From the NCBI RefSeq assembly GCF_006716425.1, contig NZ_VFOZ01000001.1, positions 1,364,001-1,428,000 on the forward strand: a stretch of 64,000 bases of DNA, given 5' to 3'. The first letter of the stretch is position 1. Every line of letters starts with the position of its first letter. Positions 39,443-49,241 of this stretch are shown here, piece after piece. The notes beneath the pieces were generated by a model, which was not told where the DNA came from, made no database searches, and saw only the letters and a program-made list of their open reading frames with translations. The position numbers and the translations under genes were made by a program. This DNA is from Actinoallomurus bryophytorum (GTDB lineage: Bacteria > Actinomycetota > Actinomycetes > Streptosporangiales > Streptosporangiaceae).

Positions 39443-39474
39443 AACGCCCCCGCGGTCACCACCGCGGGGGCGTT
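39443..39474 (+). terminator. Terminator-like hairpin after the PPOX gene, seed of the 46-bp array
   Basis: A perfect 13-bp stem (AACGCCCCCGCGG with CCGCGGGGGCGTT) and TCACCA loop, 9 bp after the stop codon. There is no T tract. Its right arm and loop recur in the following array. Confidence 0.7.
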
Positions 39475-39588
39475 GCCGTGCGCACAGGCGGGGCTCCGCG
39501 GTCACCACCGCAGGGGCGTTGCCGCGCGCACAGACGGGGCTCCGCGGTCACCACCGCAGGGGCGTTGCCGCGCGCACAGGCGGGGCTC
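39451..39588. repeat. 46-bp tandem repeat, three copies, derived from a terminator hairpin
   Basis: CGCGGTCACCACCGC starts copies at 39451, 39497 and 39543. Copies 2 and 3 differ from copy 1 in one stem base (CCGCAGGGG for CCGCGGGGG) and have lost the left arm of the hairpin. Confidence 0.92.
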
Positions 39589-39602
39589 GGGCCCGACCAC
39601 GG

Positions 39603-40185
39603 GAGCGGGACTGAACACGCAGGGTCTCGAGGCAGACCACACCAGGCCTGGACGCCGCGAGCCACGGCGTCGTCCGAGGGGCGCGAGAGCGCACGCCGTC
39701 TCCGGCTGGGCCGAGGTCGAGCAGTAGGTAGCGGCGGCCGACCATGGTCACCGCCACGCTGAAGAAGATGCCGAGCGCACCGCCGCCTCTGACGCCGCCG
39801 GCGCGAAAGATCGGCGCCAGCAGCTTTGAGGATCGGGATACCGACGCTTGCGGTCCTTCTGCACGTCGTCGATGAAGTCGTCGATGTCGCAGCGACGACC
39901 CGGCCGCGATGGTGGACCTGGCGACCTTCCGCGTCACGATCCGCAGGGAGTACACGGTGGGCATCGCGCCGGCGACCGGCGCGGTACCGACCACCGCCCG
40001 GCGCGGTACCGACCACCGCCCGGCGCGGTACCGACCACCGCCTGCGGGAGACACGGGTGTGGGCCGACCTCGCCGACGGCAACGCCGTACGAAGCGGCAA
40101 AGCGCATGCGAGCGCCCGCGCTGACCTTCCGGCCGAAGGTCACGATCGCTCCGAGGACCAGGCCGACGGCCGGCGCGACGCGCGT
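39603..40185 (-). pseudogene. Decayed Bax-inhibitor-1/YccA-family membrane protein gene
   Basis: On the minus strand one frame reads AVGLVLGAIVTFGRKVSAG then FAASYGVAVG and LPQAVVGTAP; a second frame continues VAGAMPTVYSLRIVTRKVAR, GGALGIFFSVAVTMV and LLLDLGPAGDGVRSRAP, ending WLAASRPGVVCLETLRV. These match, in order, the middle and C-terminal parts of the actinobacterial YccA/Bax-inhibitor-1 family (YGVFVG, VQAVVGT, IRVTPKFTR, GGPLGIIFSL, LDFDFIE, WLAA, LYLEILRL). The frame break falls exactly in a 22-bp tandem array; collapsing it to one copy restores a single frame. The N-terminal half is missing and the C-terminal helix is degraded. Confidence 0.72.
39981..40046. repeat. 22-bp tandem repeat, three copies, inside the YccA pseudogene
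   Basis: GCGGTACCGACCACCGC recurs at 39981, 40003 and 40025. Two extra 22-bp copies add 44 bp and shift the reading frame of the pseudogene. Confidence 0.93.
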
Positions 40186-40394
40186 TGGCGATGCGGTCCC
40201 CGGCCGTAGCGAGCGGAGTGGACGGCCGAGGGACGAGGTCGGCCGCACAGCGAGTGAGGAGCGTGAGCGACCGTCCTTGGTCGCGGCCACCAGCACCACC
40301 GGACGTTCGGCGCGTCCAATGCATCACGGAGCTCCGGCCGGGCCCGGCGGGCCGGTCCGGGGCGGTGGCCGGTCCATGGCAGACGCCCGTCCCG

Positions 40395-40693
40395 GACAGC
40401 CACCAGTCCACGGCAGCCACCGATCCCCGACAGCCACCAGTCCACGGCAGCCACCGATCCCCGACAGCCACCAGTCCACGGCAGCCACCGATCCCCGACA
40501 GCCACCAGTCCACGGCAGCCACCGATCCCCGACAGCCACCAGTCCACGGCAGCCACCGATCCCCGACAGCCACCAGTCCACGGCAGCCACCGATCCCCGA
40601 CAGCCACCAGTCCACGGCAGCCACCGATCCCCGACAGCCACCAGTCCACGGCAGCCACCGATCCCCGACAGCCACCAGTCCACGGCAGCCACC
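40395..40693. repeat. 34-bp tandem repeat, eight full copies and one partial
   Basis: The unit starts GACAGCCACCAGTCCACGGC and continues AGCCACCGATCCCC. Copies begin at 40395, 40429, 40463, 40497, 40531, 40565, 40599, 40633 and 40667; the last is cut after 27 bp. The copies are essentially identical, implying recent expansion. All frames stay open; no gene is supported. Confidence 0.96.
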
Positions 40694-40694
40694 G

Positions 40695-40817
40695 GCGCGG
40701 CAACCTCTGAGCCGGTTGGGCGAGAGCCCTTGGTGACCCGCGTTCAACGGGCCAAGGGCGGTCCATGGGACGGCACTCGCCGGGCGCGGCGCGTCTTGTC
40801 CCGGCCGGGCCGCGCGC
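40695..40817 (+). repeat. 123-bp near-identical copy of the hppD 3' end region (copy 2)
   Basis: Matches 11748-11873 in the same orientation with three substitutions and a 3-bp gap, including the hppD end GGCAACCTCTGA. It begins directly at the truncated end of the 34-bp array. There is no hppD reading frame upstream here. Confidence 0.95.
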
Positions 40818-40910
40818 TGTGCTGGTTGCCGACCCAGCGCACACTGGCGGGCGCGACCAGCCCGTCGAGGTAGCGCTGGGACAGCTCCCGCGCACCGTCA
40901 AACAGGACTC

Positions 40911-41095
40911 CCGGGCAGTCACCGGTCCCGGGCAGTGGCCGGCCCCGGGTAGTGGCCGGCCCCGGGCAGTGGCCGGACCCGGGCAGTGGCCGGACCCGGC
41001 AGTCGCCGGTCCCCGACTGTGGCCGGTCCTGCTCAGTGGCCGGACCCGGCAGCCACTGCCCGGGCAGTGGCTGGTTCCGGGCAGTCGCTGGTCCG
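40911..41095. repeat. Degenerate array of about 17-bp CAGTGGCCGG units
   Basis: About ten imperfect units of the type CCCGGGCAGTGGCCGGA, with variants GTAGTGGCCGG, CAGTCGCCGG and CTGTGGCCGG. More diverged than the neighbouring arrays, so probably older. Confidence 0.85.
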
Positions 41096-41547
41096 CGAAC
41101 GACGCGGATCGTGGTGGTAGGTGACCGGCCGGGCACCTACACCCGCGGCATAGAGGGTGCAGGTCTGTAGGCGGCCGGATCGACCTGCCAGGCGCGAACA
41201 CGCGAGCGCGGCGGCGGCGAGCATGCCCAGCGCCGAGAATGCCCACGCGGCGACGTCGAGAGCCATGGAGCGCTCCAGAGCGTCGTACAGCGCCTGGGGA
41301 TACCGCACCCGACCCCGAGGCAACGCCTCGGGAGAAGACGATCCACCCACTCCGTGAAAGGCTCTCCTGAGTATTTCCGCCCGGCGGCCGACGACTGCGG
41401 GTGGCCCCTATCGCAGGTAGGGGCGCTCCCCCACCGCAGTTGCCAGTCCCCGCCGCGCGTGGAGGCTGGCGCGCGACGGAGCGACACGTGTCAGGACGAT
41501 CTAGACCAAAGGGGTCGAACGAGCACTCAACTCCTGTCAAGGACCGG
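41096..41547. other. Intergenic region between the repeat island and the tRNA, no gene supported
   Basis: A minus-strand frame around 41120-41340 could encode one hydrophobic helix (VAAWAFSALGMLAAAALA), possibly a remnant of a membrane protein, but it runs into the degenerate repeats and has no ribosome site. Nothing else is recognisable. Confidence 0.5.
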
Positions 41548-41622
41548 TGCCCCCGGTCGGAGTCGAACCGACACGAACAACTCTTTTAGGGAGTCTGCCT
41601 CTGCCTGTTGGGCTACGGGGGC
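41548..41622 (-). tRNA. tRNA with UAA anticodon, short variable loop, atypical C33
   Basis: A 75-base cloverleaf on the minus strand: acceptor stem GCCCCCG/CGGGGGC (7 bp), D arm with GCC/GGC pairing around AACAGGCAG, anticodon stem GACTC/GAGTT, loop CCTAAAA giving anticodon UAA, T arm GTCGG-TTCGACT-CCGAC, discriminator A. UAA would read the leucine codon UUA, but the variable loop is only six bases, whereas leucine tRNAs normally have a long variable arm. Position 33 is C where U is almost universal. The 3' end is followed by CCG, so CCA is not encoded. Confidence 0.75.
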
Positions 41623-41721
41623 GCCCGCAATCATACCGGGATAGCGCCAATAGTGGACCACAGACTAAATGAGGTCAAGAATTCCTATTACTGCCGCAAC
41701 GAAATTCGGGCCGAATACCGC

Positions 41722-43068
41722 TCAGTATTTTTTAGTGGCCAGCTTGAACTCTTCCCGCGGACGCTCCAGAGTCCCCAGCGAAACGACCTCACGCTTGAAG
41801 AACAGGGCGAGCGTCCAGTCTGCGGTGACCCGTGCCTTGCGGTTCAAAGTCGGCAGTCGGGACAGGTGATACGTACGGTGCATGAACCACGCAGGAAGCC
41901 CTCTTAGCTTGATCCCATAGACCTGGGCAACCCCCTTGTGGAGTCCGAGACTGGCCACCGATCCGGCATAGGCGTGTTTGTAAGCCTTTAGTTGACCCCC
42001 CCGCAACGCGGCGACAACGTTGTCACCCAGAACCTTGGCCTGACGTACCGCATGCTGGGCGTTCGGCGCGCAGAACTCGCCGGGTTTGGTGAGATCGGGA
42101 ACAGCAGCGATATCACCTGCGGTAAAGGCGTTGTCGACCCCTTCAACGGTCAGTTCGGCGGTGGCCTTCACCCTGTCCTTGTCATCCAGTGGAAGATCCG
42201 TCTCCTTGACAAGAGGATTAGGCCGGACTCCCGCCGTCCACACGAGCGTCCCGGTGCCGAACTCCTCACCATCACTGAGCACGAGGTCGAGATTCTCCGC
42301 GCTCTTGAGCAGGGTCTGGAGCCGAACGTCGATTCCGCGCCGGCGCAGCGCGTCCACGGTCCATTTGCCCATGTCGACACCGACTTCGGGAAGAATGCGA
42401 TCACTGGCCTCGACCAGCACCCAGCGCATTTCCTTGGCATCGAGATCGGGGTAGTACTCACAGGCATCGCGCGCCATGTCCTCGAGTTCGGCGAGCGCCT
42501 CGACACCCGCGTACCCGCCGCCGACGAACACGAAAGTGAGCGCACGCCTGCGCGTCTCGGCGTCCGTGGTGGAGGCGGCGATATCGAGCTGACGAAGGAC
42601 GTGGTTGCGCAGAAAGATCGCTTCGGCCACCGTCTTGAATCCGATGCCGTGTTCGGCCAGGCCCGGAATCGGCAGCGTCCGCGAGATCGACCCAGGGCAG
42701 AACACCAGCAGGTCATAGGAGACCGTCCGGATCTCCTCGGGCTCGTCCTCGCCGCGCTCCACGACCCGGACCGTGGCCTCACGGAGAGCGTGGTCGATCC
42801 CCGTGACGCGGCCGTTCAGGATCGTCACTCCGGGCAGGACGCGCCGCAGCGAGACCACCACATGCCGCGGCTCCAGGTTGCCCGCCGCCGCCTCGGGCAG
42901 GAACGGCTGATAGGTCATGTACGACTGGGGGTCGACGAGCGTGATCTTGAGCTGGCCGTCCCGTAGCCGCCGGCGCATCTTCCGCCGCAGCTGAAGAGCG
43001 GTGTACATCCCGACATAGCCGCCACCAACGATGAGCACGTGTTCGGACATGTTCGATGCGGTACCCAT
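41722..43068 (-). CDS. Type II NADH:quinone oxidoreductase-like flavoprotein
   Basis: A 448-residue NAD(P)/FAD-dependent dehydrogenase of the Ndh group. FAD-binding VLIVGGGYVGMYTALQLRR near the N-terminus, the second dinucleotide fold FVFVGGGYAGVEALAELED (about 165-185), TLVWTAGVRPNPL, and the FAD motif AFTAGDIAAVPD are present. A C-terminal amphipathic part should bind the membrane (WFMHRTYHLSRLPTLNRKAR). It passes electrons from NADH to quinone without proton pumping. The ATG at 43068 is set by GGAGAG 6 bp upstream; an internal ATG six codons later is possible. Confidence 0.92.
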   Translation of the reverse strand: MGTASNMSEHVLIVGGGYVGMYTALQLRRKMRRRLRDGQLKITLVDPQSYMTYQPFLPEAAAGNLEPRHVVVSLRRVLPGVTILNGRVTGIDHALREATVRVVERGEDEPEEIRTVSYDLLVFCPGSISRTLPIPGLAEHGIGFKTVAEAIFLRNHVLRQLDIAASTTDAETRRRALTFVFVGGGYAGVEALAELEDMARDACEYYPDLDAKEMRWVLVEASDRILPEVGVDMGKWTVDALRRRGIDVRLQTLLKSAENLDLVLSDGEEFGTGTLVWTAGVRPNPLVKETDLPLDDKDRVKATAELTVEGVDNAFTAGDIAAVPDLTKPGEFCAPNAQHAVRQAKVLGDNVVAALRGGQLKAYKHAYAGSVASLGLHKGVAQVYGIKLRGLPAWFMHRTYHLSRLPTLNRKARVTADWTLALFFKREVVSLGTLERPREEFKLATKKY

Positions 43069-43339
43069 GACACTCTCCGAAAATTGATCGTGGCGCTTGT
43101 GAAAGTTTTCACGAAGTACGCCCTCACCGTACTCCGCGGAACCTGAGCGTCGTAGGCCCGGCTCTGTGAATCGGCTCACGTTCGAACCGCAAGCCGTGTA
43201 AGCGCGTCAAAGAGGGCGAAAGAGGGATGCGCAGCGATAGGGCAGGGCGGGAACGTCCAGAGGAAGCGGGGGCTCCACTGGGCCCCCTCCCTGCCCGCAT
43301 CGCGCACCTGCGCGGCGCCCTGGTACGCCCGCCGCCGGC

Positions 43340-44164
43340 TCAGGACTCCGCGGGCGCCGGCAGGCCCGCGTGCGTACGGGCCCGCGTGAGGACGGTGTCG
43401 AGCATCTCTTCGGTGACGCGGCCCGTGAAGGTGTTCTGCTGACTCGGGTGGTAGCAGCCGATCAGCAACGCCGACCCCCCGTCGGGGGCCTTCAGCTCCA
43501 CCTCGGCGCCATGACCGAACGCCGCACGCCGTACCGGCATGCCGTAGCCCGCCTCCTTGAGGACCGGCCACAGCGCCTGCCAGCCGTAGCCGCCGAGGAC
43601 GACGATCGACTGGACGCTCCCCGCGACGAGCTCCAGCTCCCGCCGCAGCCACGGCGCACAGGTGGCGCGTTCGGGCGGGGTCGGCTTGTTGGCCGGGGGC
43701 GCGCAGCGCACCGGCGCGACGACACGAACGCCCAGGAGCCGCTGGCCGTCCCCCGCGTACGTGCTGGTGGGGATGGCAGCCAGACCGACGCGGTACAGGG
43801 ACGCGAACAGCCAGTCGCCGCTGCGGTCGCCCGTGAAGATCCGCCCCGTACGGTTGCCGCCGTGGGCGGCCGGGGCGAGGCCGACGATGAGCACGCGAGG
43901 CTCCGGGTCGCCCCAGCCGGGCACCGGGCGTCCCCAGTAGTCCTCGCTCGCGTAGGCGCGGCGCCGCTCGACCGCGACCTGCTCGCGCCACTCGACGAGG
44001 CGCGGGCAGGCCCGGCACACCGACTGGCGCGCCACCAGCTCGTCCAGGGACCGAGCCTCGGCCGCGAGCCGCTGGACGTCCTGCGGCGACTCCGCGACCG
44101 GGGTCCGCGGCGTGGCCGGGTCGCCGGGCCAGCCCGAGCCCGGCGGAACGTACGGGGCGTTCAT
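43340..44164 (-). CDS. Family 5 uracil-DNA glycosylase (UdgB)
   Basis: A 274-residue base-excision repair enzyme. Iron-sulfur cysteines Cys49 and Cys52 (VCRACPR), Cys154 (VRCAPP) and Cys169 (RATCAPW). Motif 1 [19 protein letters not shown] has Ala where family 4 has an acidic residue, which marks family 5. Motif 2 is [13 protein letters not shown]. It removes uracil and other deaminated bases from DNA, useful in a GC-rich genome. Starts 4 bp after the ppx stop, so it is in the same operon. Confidence 0.92.
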   Translation of the reverse strand: MNAPYVPPGSGWPGDPATPRTPVAESPQDVQRLAAEARSLDELVARQSVCRACPRLVEWREQVAVERRRAYASEDYWGRPVPGWGDPEPRVLIVGLAPAAHGGNRTGRIFTGDRSGDWLFASLYRVGLAAIPTSTYAGDGQRLLGVRVVAPVRCAPPANKPTPPERATCAPWLRRELELVAGSVQSIVVLGGYGWQALWPVLKEAGYGMPVRRAAFGHGAEVELKAPDGGSALLIGCYHPSQQNTFTGRVTEEMLDTVLTRARTHAGLPAPAES

Positions 44165-44168
44165 GCCC

Positions 44169-45209
44169 TCAGACCAGAGACCATGCGATGCCGTCGAGGA
44201 TGTCGTGCTCGCTCACGACCACGTCCGCGAAGCCGTACTCGCGCATGATGCGGTCGAGGATGAGCGCGCCGGCACCGATGACGTCGACCCGGCCGGGATG
44301 CATGACGCCGATCGCGGCACGCTCGTCGTGCGTGGAGTGCAGGAGCATCCGGGTCACGTCGTGCACCTGCCGGGCCTTGAGCCGTGACATGTGGATGCGC
44401 CGGGGGTCGTACTCGGGCAGGTCCAGGGCGATGCCCGCGACGGTCGTCACCGAGCCGGCCAGCCCCACGAGCGTACGGGCCCGCTCGATCGGCACGCCCG
44501 GCACGTCGGGCGCGGCCGGCGCCGGCGGCGCGAGCGCCCCGTCGCCGTTCTCGCTCACGAGCGCCGCCTCGGCGCTGCGGGACGCGGCGGCCTCACCAGG
44601 GGTGGCCGCTCCGGTGCGTACGGCCGCGAGAGCGGCGTCGATGTCGGCGACGGCCGCCGCGACCTGTTCCGGTGAGGGCGGGTCGCCGCGAAGATGGCGC
44701 TCGGTCATCCGCACGCAGCCGATGTCGACGGACCGCGCCGCCTCGACGTCGCCGGTGCCGAGGACGAACTCAGTCGACCCGCCACCGATGTCCACGACGA
44801 GGTAGGGCCGCATCGGGCGGAGCGCCGCGAGGTCCTTCGTCGCTCCCGCGAAGGAGAGCCGTGCCTCCTCGTCTCCCGAGATGACCTCCGGCTCCACTCC
44901 GAAGATCTCGACGACACCACGTACGAACTCGTCCCGGTTGGCGGCGTCACGGGTGGCGCTGGTGGCCACGACGCGTACGCGCTCGGCCCCGTGGCCGGCG
45001 ACGAGCTTGGCGTAGCCGCGCATCGCGGTGAAGGTGCGTTCGAGGGCCTCCGGCGCGAGCCGCCCGGACCTGTCCACACCCTGGCCGAGCCGAACGACCT
45101 CCATCCGGCGTTCGAGCTCGACCAGCTCCCCGCCGCGGATATCGGCGATGAGCAGGCGGACCGAGTTGGTGCCGCAGTCGATCGCGGCCACGCGTGTCGA
45201 TGCGCTCAA
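44169..45209 (-). CDS. ppx: Ppx/GppA family phosphatase (exopolyphosphatase-like)
   Basis: A 346-residue ASKHA-fold enzyme that hydrolyses polyphosphate or pppGpp. Motifs: [16 protein letters not shown] (phosphate 1), [44 protein letters not shown] (phosphate 2), [12 protein letters not shown]. An Ala/Pro-rich insertion (about 200-245) is lineage-specific. It is the short form without the C-terminal HD-like domain. The TTG start overlaps the upstream DUF501 stop (TTGA). Its order after eno-ftsB-DUF501 equals that of M. tuberculosis Rv1026. Confidence 0.92.
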   Translation of the reverse strand: MSASTRVAAIDCGTNSVRLLIADIRGGELVELERRMEVVRLGQGVDRSGRLAPEALERTFTAMRGYAKLVAGHGAERVRVVATSATRDAANRDEFVRGVVEIFGVEPEVISGDEEARLSFAGATKDLAALRPMRPYLVVDIGGGSTEFVLGTGDVEAARSVDIGCVRMTERHLRGDPPSPEQVAAAVADIDAALAAVRTGAATPGEAAASRSAEAALVSENGDGALAPPAPAAPDVPGVPIERARTLVGLAGSVTTVAGIALDLPEYDPRRIHMSRLKARQVHDVTRMLLHSTHDERAAIGVMHPGRVDVIGAGALILDRIMREYGFADVVVSEHDILDGIAWSLV

Positions 45210-45856
45210 GATCTGCTCGCCTCCCGGCTCGTTCCGCCATCACGGCCGGCGCGTGCTCCCGGCCCGGGTCCCGTACCCCGGGTCTCCCGTTGGGTATCCG
45301 TCGCGCCCGCGATCATGACAGCTTCCTGACTCGCTTGACAGGCAGTGTGTGAAGTCGTTTCGACAGTTACACATTTTCCGGACCGCCACCAGTCCGGAAG
45401 GGCATCGAGGGCCTCGCGGCCGATGGGGTTCGCACCCGGTACCGCGAGTTCGTGCGCGACGAGGGCGTGCAGGCACTTGACCCGTGCCGGCATGCCACCT
45501 GAGCTCTGCGTACCCGCGGGAAGCGGCTCGACGCCCTGCGCTCGCGCGGCGGCGTCCCGGCGGGCGACGTAGTCATCGTGCGCCGCCGCGTACGCCTCCG
45601 CAAGCTCAGGGTCGGTGGCCAGCCGCGCGGTCATCTCCCGCATCAGCCCGCTCGCCTCGAGGGTGCCGATGGCCGAGGCCGCTTTCGGACAGGTCAGATA
45701 GAAGAGCGTGGGGAACGGGGAGCCGTCGGAGAGCCGCGGCGCGGTCTCCACCACGTCCGGCAGTCCGCACGGGCAGCGATGGGCCACCGCCTGGAGCCCG
45801 CGCGGCTCACGGCCGAGCTGGGCCGCCACCGCGGCGGCGTCGCGTTGGTCGATCAC
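45206..45856 (-). CDS. DUF501 protein
   Basis: A 216-residue protein conserved beside ftsB and ppx in actinobacteria. The domain spans about 1-165 (QLGREPRGLQAVAHRCPCGLP, PTLFYLTCP, GGMPARVKCLHALVAHELA, NPIGREAL). Cys-rich motifs (HRCPCG, LTCP, VKCLH) suggest a metal site. Residues after about 170 form a low-complexity Thr/Gly/Arg-rich extension not expected in the family. The GTG at 45856 has GAGGGG upstream. The stop overlaps the ppx start by four bases. Function unknown. Confidence 0.88.
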   Translation of the reverse strand: MIDQRDAAAVAAQLGREPRGLQAVAHRCPCGLPDVVETAPRLSDGSPFPTLFYLTCPKAASAIGTLEASGLMREMTARLATDPELAEAYAAAHDDYVARRDAAARAQGVEPLPAGTQSSGGMPARVKCLHALVAHELAVPGANPIGREALDALPDWWRSGKCVTVETTSHTACQASQEAVMIAGATDTQRETRGTGPGPGARAGRDGGTSREASRS

Positions 45857-45944
45857 CCTTGTCCCCTCGAGTGTCTCGTCGAGCCCATCGAGTATGCCGC
45901 CGGGCCCTGAATACGAGCCGAGCGTCCGCTGCAAGGTTATGCGG

Positions 45945-46367
45945 TCAGCGGCGCCGGTCGGCCGCGTCCACCGACTGCCAGAGGGTGACGTACCACGGGG
46001 GCGCGGGCGGTGCGGCCTTGTGGCCTGCGTCCCCGGTCTCCCCCTGGTCGCCACCGAGCACGACGTAGCACTTCGCCCCTGGGTCGCACATGTGCAGGCG
46101 GCTCCGCGCCTGGCCGCGTATGTAGGACTCGTCGCCGAGGCGTTGTTTCTGCGCGGCGAGCTGTTCGACCTGCTGCTGTGCCTGCCGCTGCTGGACACGG
46201 AGCTGGGCGATCTCGCGCCGCTGCGCGATGTACTCGCGCACCGGGTAGGCCAGGCTCAGCGCGATGGCGCAGGCGACCACGGCCAGGATCGCGGCACGCC
46301 CGGTGAGGTGGGCGCGCCGCAACTCCTTGGCGTCCACCTCGGCCGGGCGCTTCTTCTCCTCAGTCAC
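45945..46367 (-). CDS. Septum formation initiator family protein (FtsB/DivIC-like)
   Basis: A 140-residue bitopic membrane protein: cytoplasmic charged tip (1-23), transmembrane helix (about 25-42), extracytoplasmic coiled coil (about 45-80, REIAQLRVQQRQAQQQVEQLAAQKQ reads as heptads), then the DivIC motif DESYIRGQARSRLHMCDPGAKCYVVL. FtsB-type proteins bridge early and late cell-division proteins. Starts 24 bp after eno; start codon GTG with a weak ribosome site. The two Cys (94, 100) near the end of the domain may pair outside the cell. Confidence 0.9.
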   Translation of the reverse strand: MTEEKKRPAEVDAKELRRAHLTGRAAILAVVACAIALSLAYPVREYIAQRREIAQLRVQQRQAQQQVEQLAAQKQRLGDESYIRGQARSRLHMCDPGAKCYVVLGGDQGETGDAGHKAAPPAPPWYVTLWQSVDAADRRR

Positions 46368-46391
46368 GGTGCATCATGCGAGCCATCGGCT

Positions 46392-47687
<1,296 letters not shown>

Positions 47688-47845
47688 TCACTACGGGACG
47701 TTTCGCCCCACGAGCCTAGCCGCCCCGGAGAGGGCCCCGGCGCAACGCCACCCCTGTTTCGGGTTCACCGGGGAGCAAGTTCGGCCAGGAGACACCTTGA
47801 CGTTCCCAGCACGTCCTCTTCCGGCACGACCGTGTACGGCCCGGC

Positions 47846-48277
47846 TCAGCCGGTGAGGTCACGGACGTGCGGGGGCAGGTTGCCGGTGACGACGTCGGCA
47901 AGGGTCACCTGGTCGACGATGTTCTGCACCGCCGTGTCGGCGGCCAGCCAGACGTGGCGCAGGTGCGTCGCCGTGCCTTCGTAGCAGGCGTCGGCGGCCG
48001 GCTCGCCGCGGATGTCGGTGAGCGAGCCGTCGACCACCCGGATGACCTCGCCGACCGAGATCTCGGTGGCGGGCCGGGTCAGCCGGTAGCCGCGCTCCGG
48101 GCCGCGCTGGGTGGCGATGAGGTCGGCGCCGCGTAGTTCACTGAGAATGGTCTTCAGGAAGGCCAGCGGCATGCCCTCCCCGGCCGCCAGCGCGCCGGCG
48201 GTGACGGTGGCGGGGTCCGCCGCGGCCAGGGCGAGTACGGCCCGTAGGGCGTAGTCGGTACGTGCGGTGATGTGCAC
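47846..48277 (-). CDS. Rrf2-family transcriptional regulator of the sulfate operon
   Basis: A 143-residue winged-helix protein (HITARTDYALRAVLALA, then FLKTILSELRGADLIATQRGPERGYRL). Only one Cys (ADACYEG) is present, so it lacks the three-Cys iron-sulfur site of IscR and fits the CymR-like sulfur regulators better. The GTG lies 4 bp after the cysA stop, so it is the last gene of sbp-cysTWA. A role in controlling that operon by cysteine status is inferred. A TTGGT/ACCAA inverted repeat precedes sbp (51976-51996). Confidence 0.85.
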   Translation of the reverse strand: MHITARTDYALRAVLALAAADPATVTAGALAAGEGMPLAFLKTILSELRGADLIATQRGPERGYRLTRPATEISVGEVIRVVDGSLTDIRGEPAADACYEGTATHLRHVWLAADTAVQNIVDQVTLADVVTGNLPPHVRDLTG

Positions 48278-48281
48278 AGGC

Positions 48282-49241
48282 TCAGGCGATGGCGAGGGTC
48301 CGAGCGTCGGAGCTGGGCCGGACATGCACGGTCTCACCCGGCGCCAGCCCAAGTCGTTCGGCCAGCCCCCGGGTGACCTGGGCCCACGCGTCCTGTTCCC
48401 CGAGTCTCATCTCCACCCGGACCTCGAAGCCCAGCCGGACCACGCGTTCGACCGTAGCCTCGGTGCTGCCCGGCTCGGGTTCGGTGGTCAGCTCGATGTC
48501 GTGCGGGCGGACCAGGCGGCCGTCCAGCTCGGTCACCGGGCCGAGGAAGCGCATCACGAACTGGTTGGCCGGGTTGTCGTACACCTCATGCGGGCTGCCG
48601 GACTGCTCCACCCGGCCACCGGCCAGCACCACGATGGTGTCGGCGACCTCGATCGCCTCCTCTTGGTCATGGGTGACGAACACGGTCGTCACGTGCACCT
48701 CGTCGTGCAGCCGGCGCAGCCAGGCGCGCAGCTCCTTGCGGACCTGGGCGTCCAGCGCGCCGAACGGCTCGTCCAGCAGCAGCACCTCGGGCTCGACCGC
48801 CAGCGCCCTGGCCAGCGCCATCCGCTGCCGCTGGCCGCCGGACAGCTGCGCCGGGTAGCGCTTGGCGAACTGGTCGAGATGGACGAGCTCCAGCAGTTCG
48901 TGCACCCGCTTGTGGATCTCGCTCTTGGGGCGTTTGCGGATCTGCAGGCCGAACGCGATGTTGTCGAAGACGGTCATGTGCTTGAACGCCGCGTAGTGCT
49001 GGAACACGAAGCCGACATTGCGCCGCTGCGGAGCCAGCCGGGTGACGTCGTTACTGGAGATCAGCACGGTGCCCGAGTCCGGCTGCTCCAGCCCGGCGAT
49101 CACCCGCAGCAGCGTCGACTTGCCGCCGCCGGAGGGCCCGAGCAGCGCGGTGAGTGAGCCGGAGGCGACCTCCACCGACACGTCATGCAGCACCGGGGTG
49201 GTGCCGAACGCCTTGTTGATGTGGCGGGCTTCGATGGCCAT
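48282..49241 (-). CDS. cysA: Sulfate ABC transporter ATP-binding protein
   Basis: A 319-residue ATPase: Walker [10 protein letters not shown], signature [15 protein letters not shown], Walker [14 protein letters not shown]-loop VTHDQEEA. The C-terminal TOBE-like part is short (LVRPHDIEL onward). It powers sulfate/thiosulfate import with the two permeases and binding protein of the same operon. Its ATG overlaps the cysW stop by one base (TGATG). Confidence 0.95.
   Translation of the reverse strand: MAIEARHINKAFGTTPVLHDVSVEVASGSLTALLGPSGGGKSTLLRVIAGLEQPDSGTVLISSNDVTRLAPQRRNVGFVFQHYAAFKHMTVFDNIAFGLQIRKRPKSEIHKRVHELLELVHLDQFAKRYPAQLSGGQRQRMALARALAVEPEVLLLDEPFGALDAQVRKELRAWLRRLHDEVHVTTVFVTHDQEEAIEVADTIVVLAGGRVEQSGSPHEVYDNPANQFVMRFLGPVTELDGRLVRPHDIELTTEPEPGSTEATVERVVRLGFEVRVEMRLGEQDAWAQVTRGLAERLGLAPGETVHVRPSSDARTLAIA

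Noticed and set aside
40140-40747. Long Trp/Gly-rich frames (GGCRGLVAVGDRWLPWTGG) across the 34-bp array
   Set aside because: Artefact of a GC-rich tandem repeat; no ribosome site, no family, frames open on both strands.
41033-41350. 105-residue minus-strand frame with one hydrophobic helix
   Set aside because: The last third is degenerate repeat sequence and no ribosome site precedes the start; at best a fragment of a membrane protein.
39435-41622. Integrated mobile element using the tRNA as attachment site
   Set aside because: No integrase, transposase or duplicated tRNA end is present; repeats alone do not support an element.
45857-46198. Longer DUF501 product starting upstream inside ftsB
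   Set aside because: The extra 114 residues overlap ftsB antisense-free but in another frame, and the GTG at 45856 has a good ribosome site and family fit.
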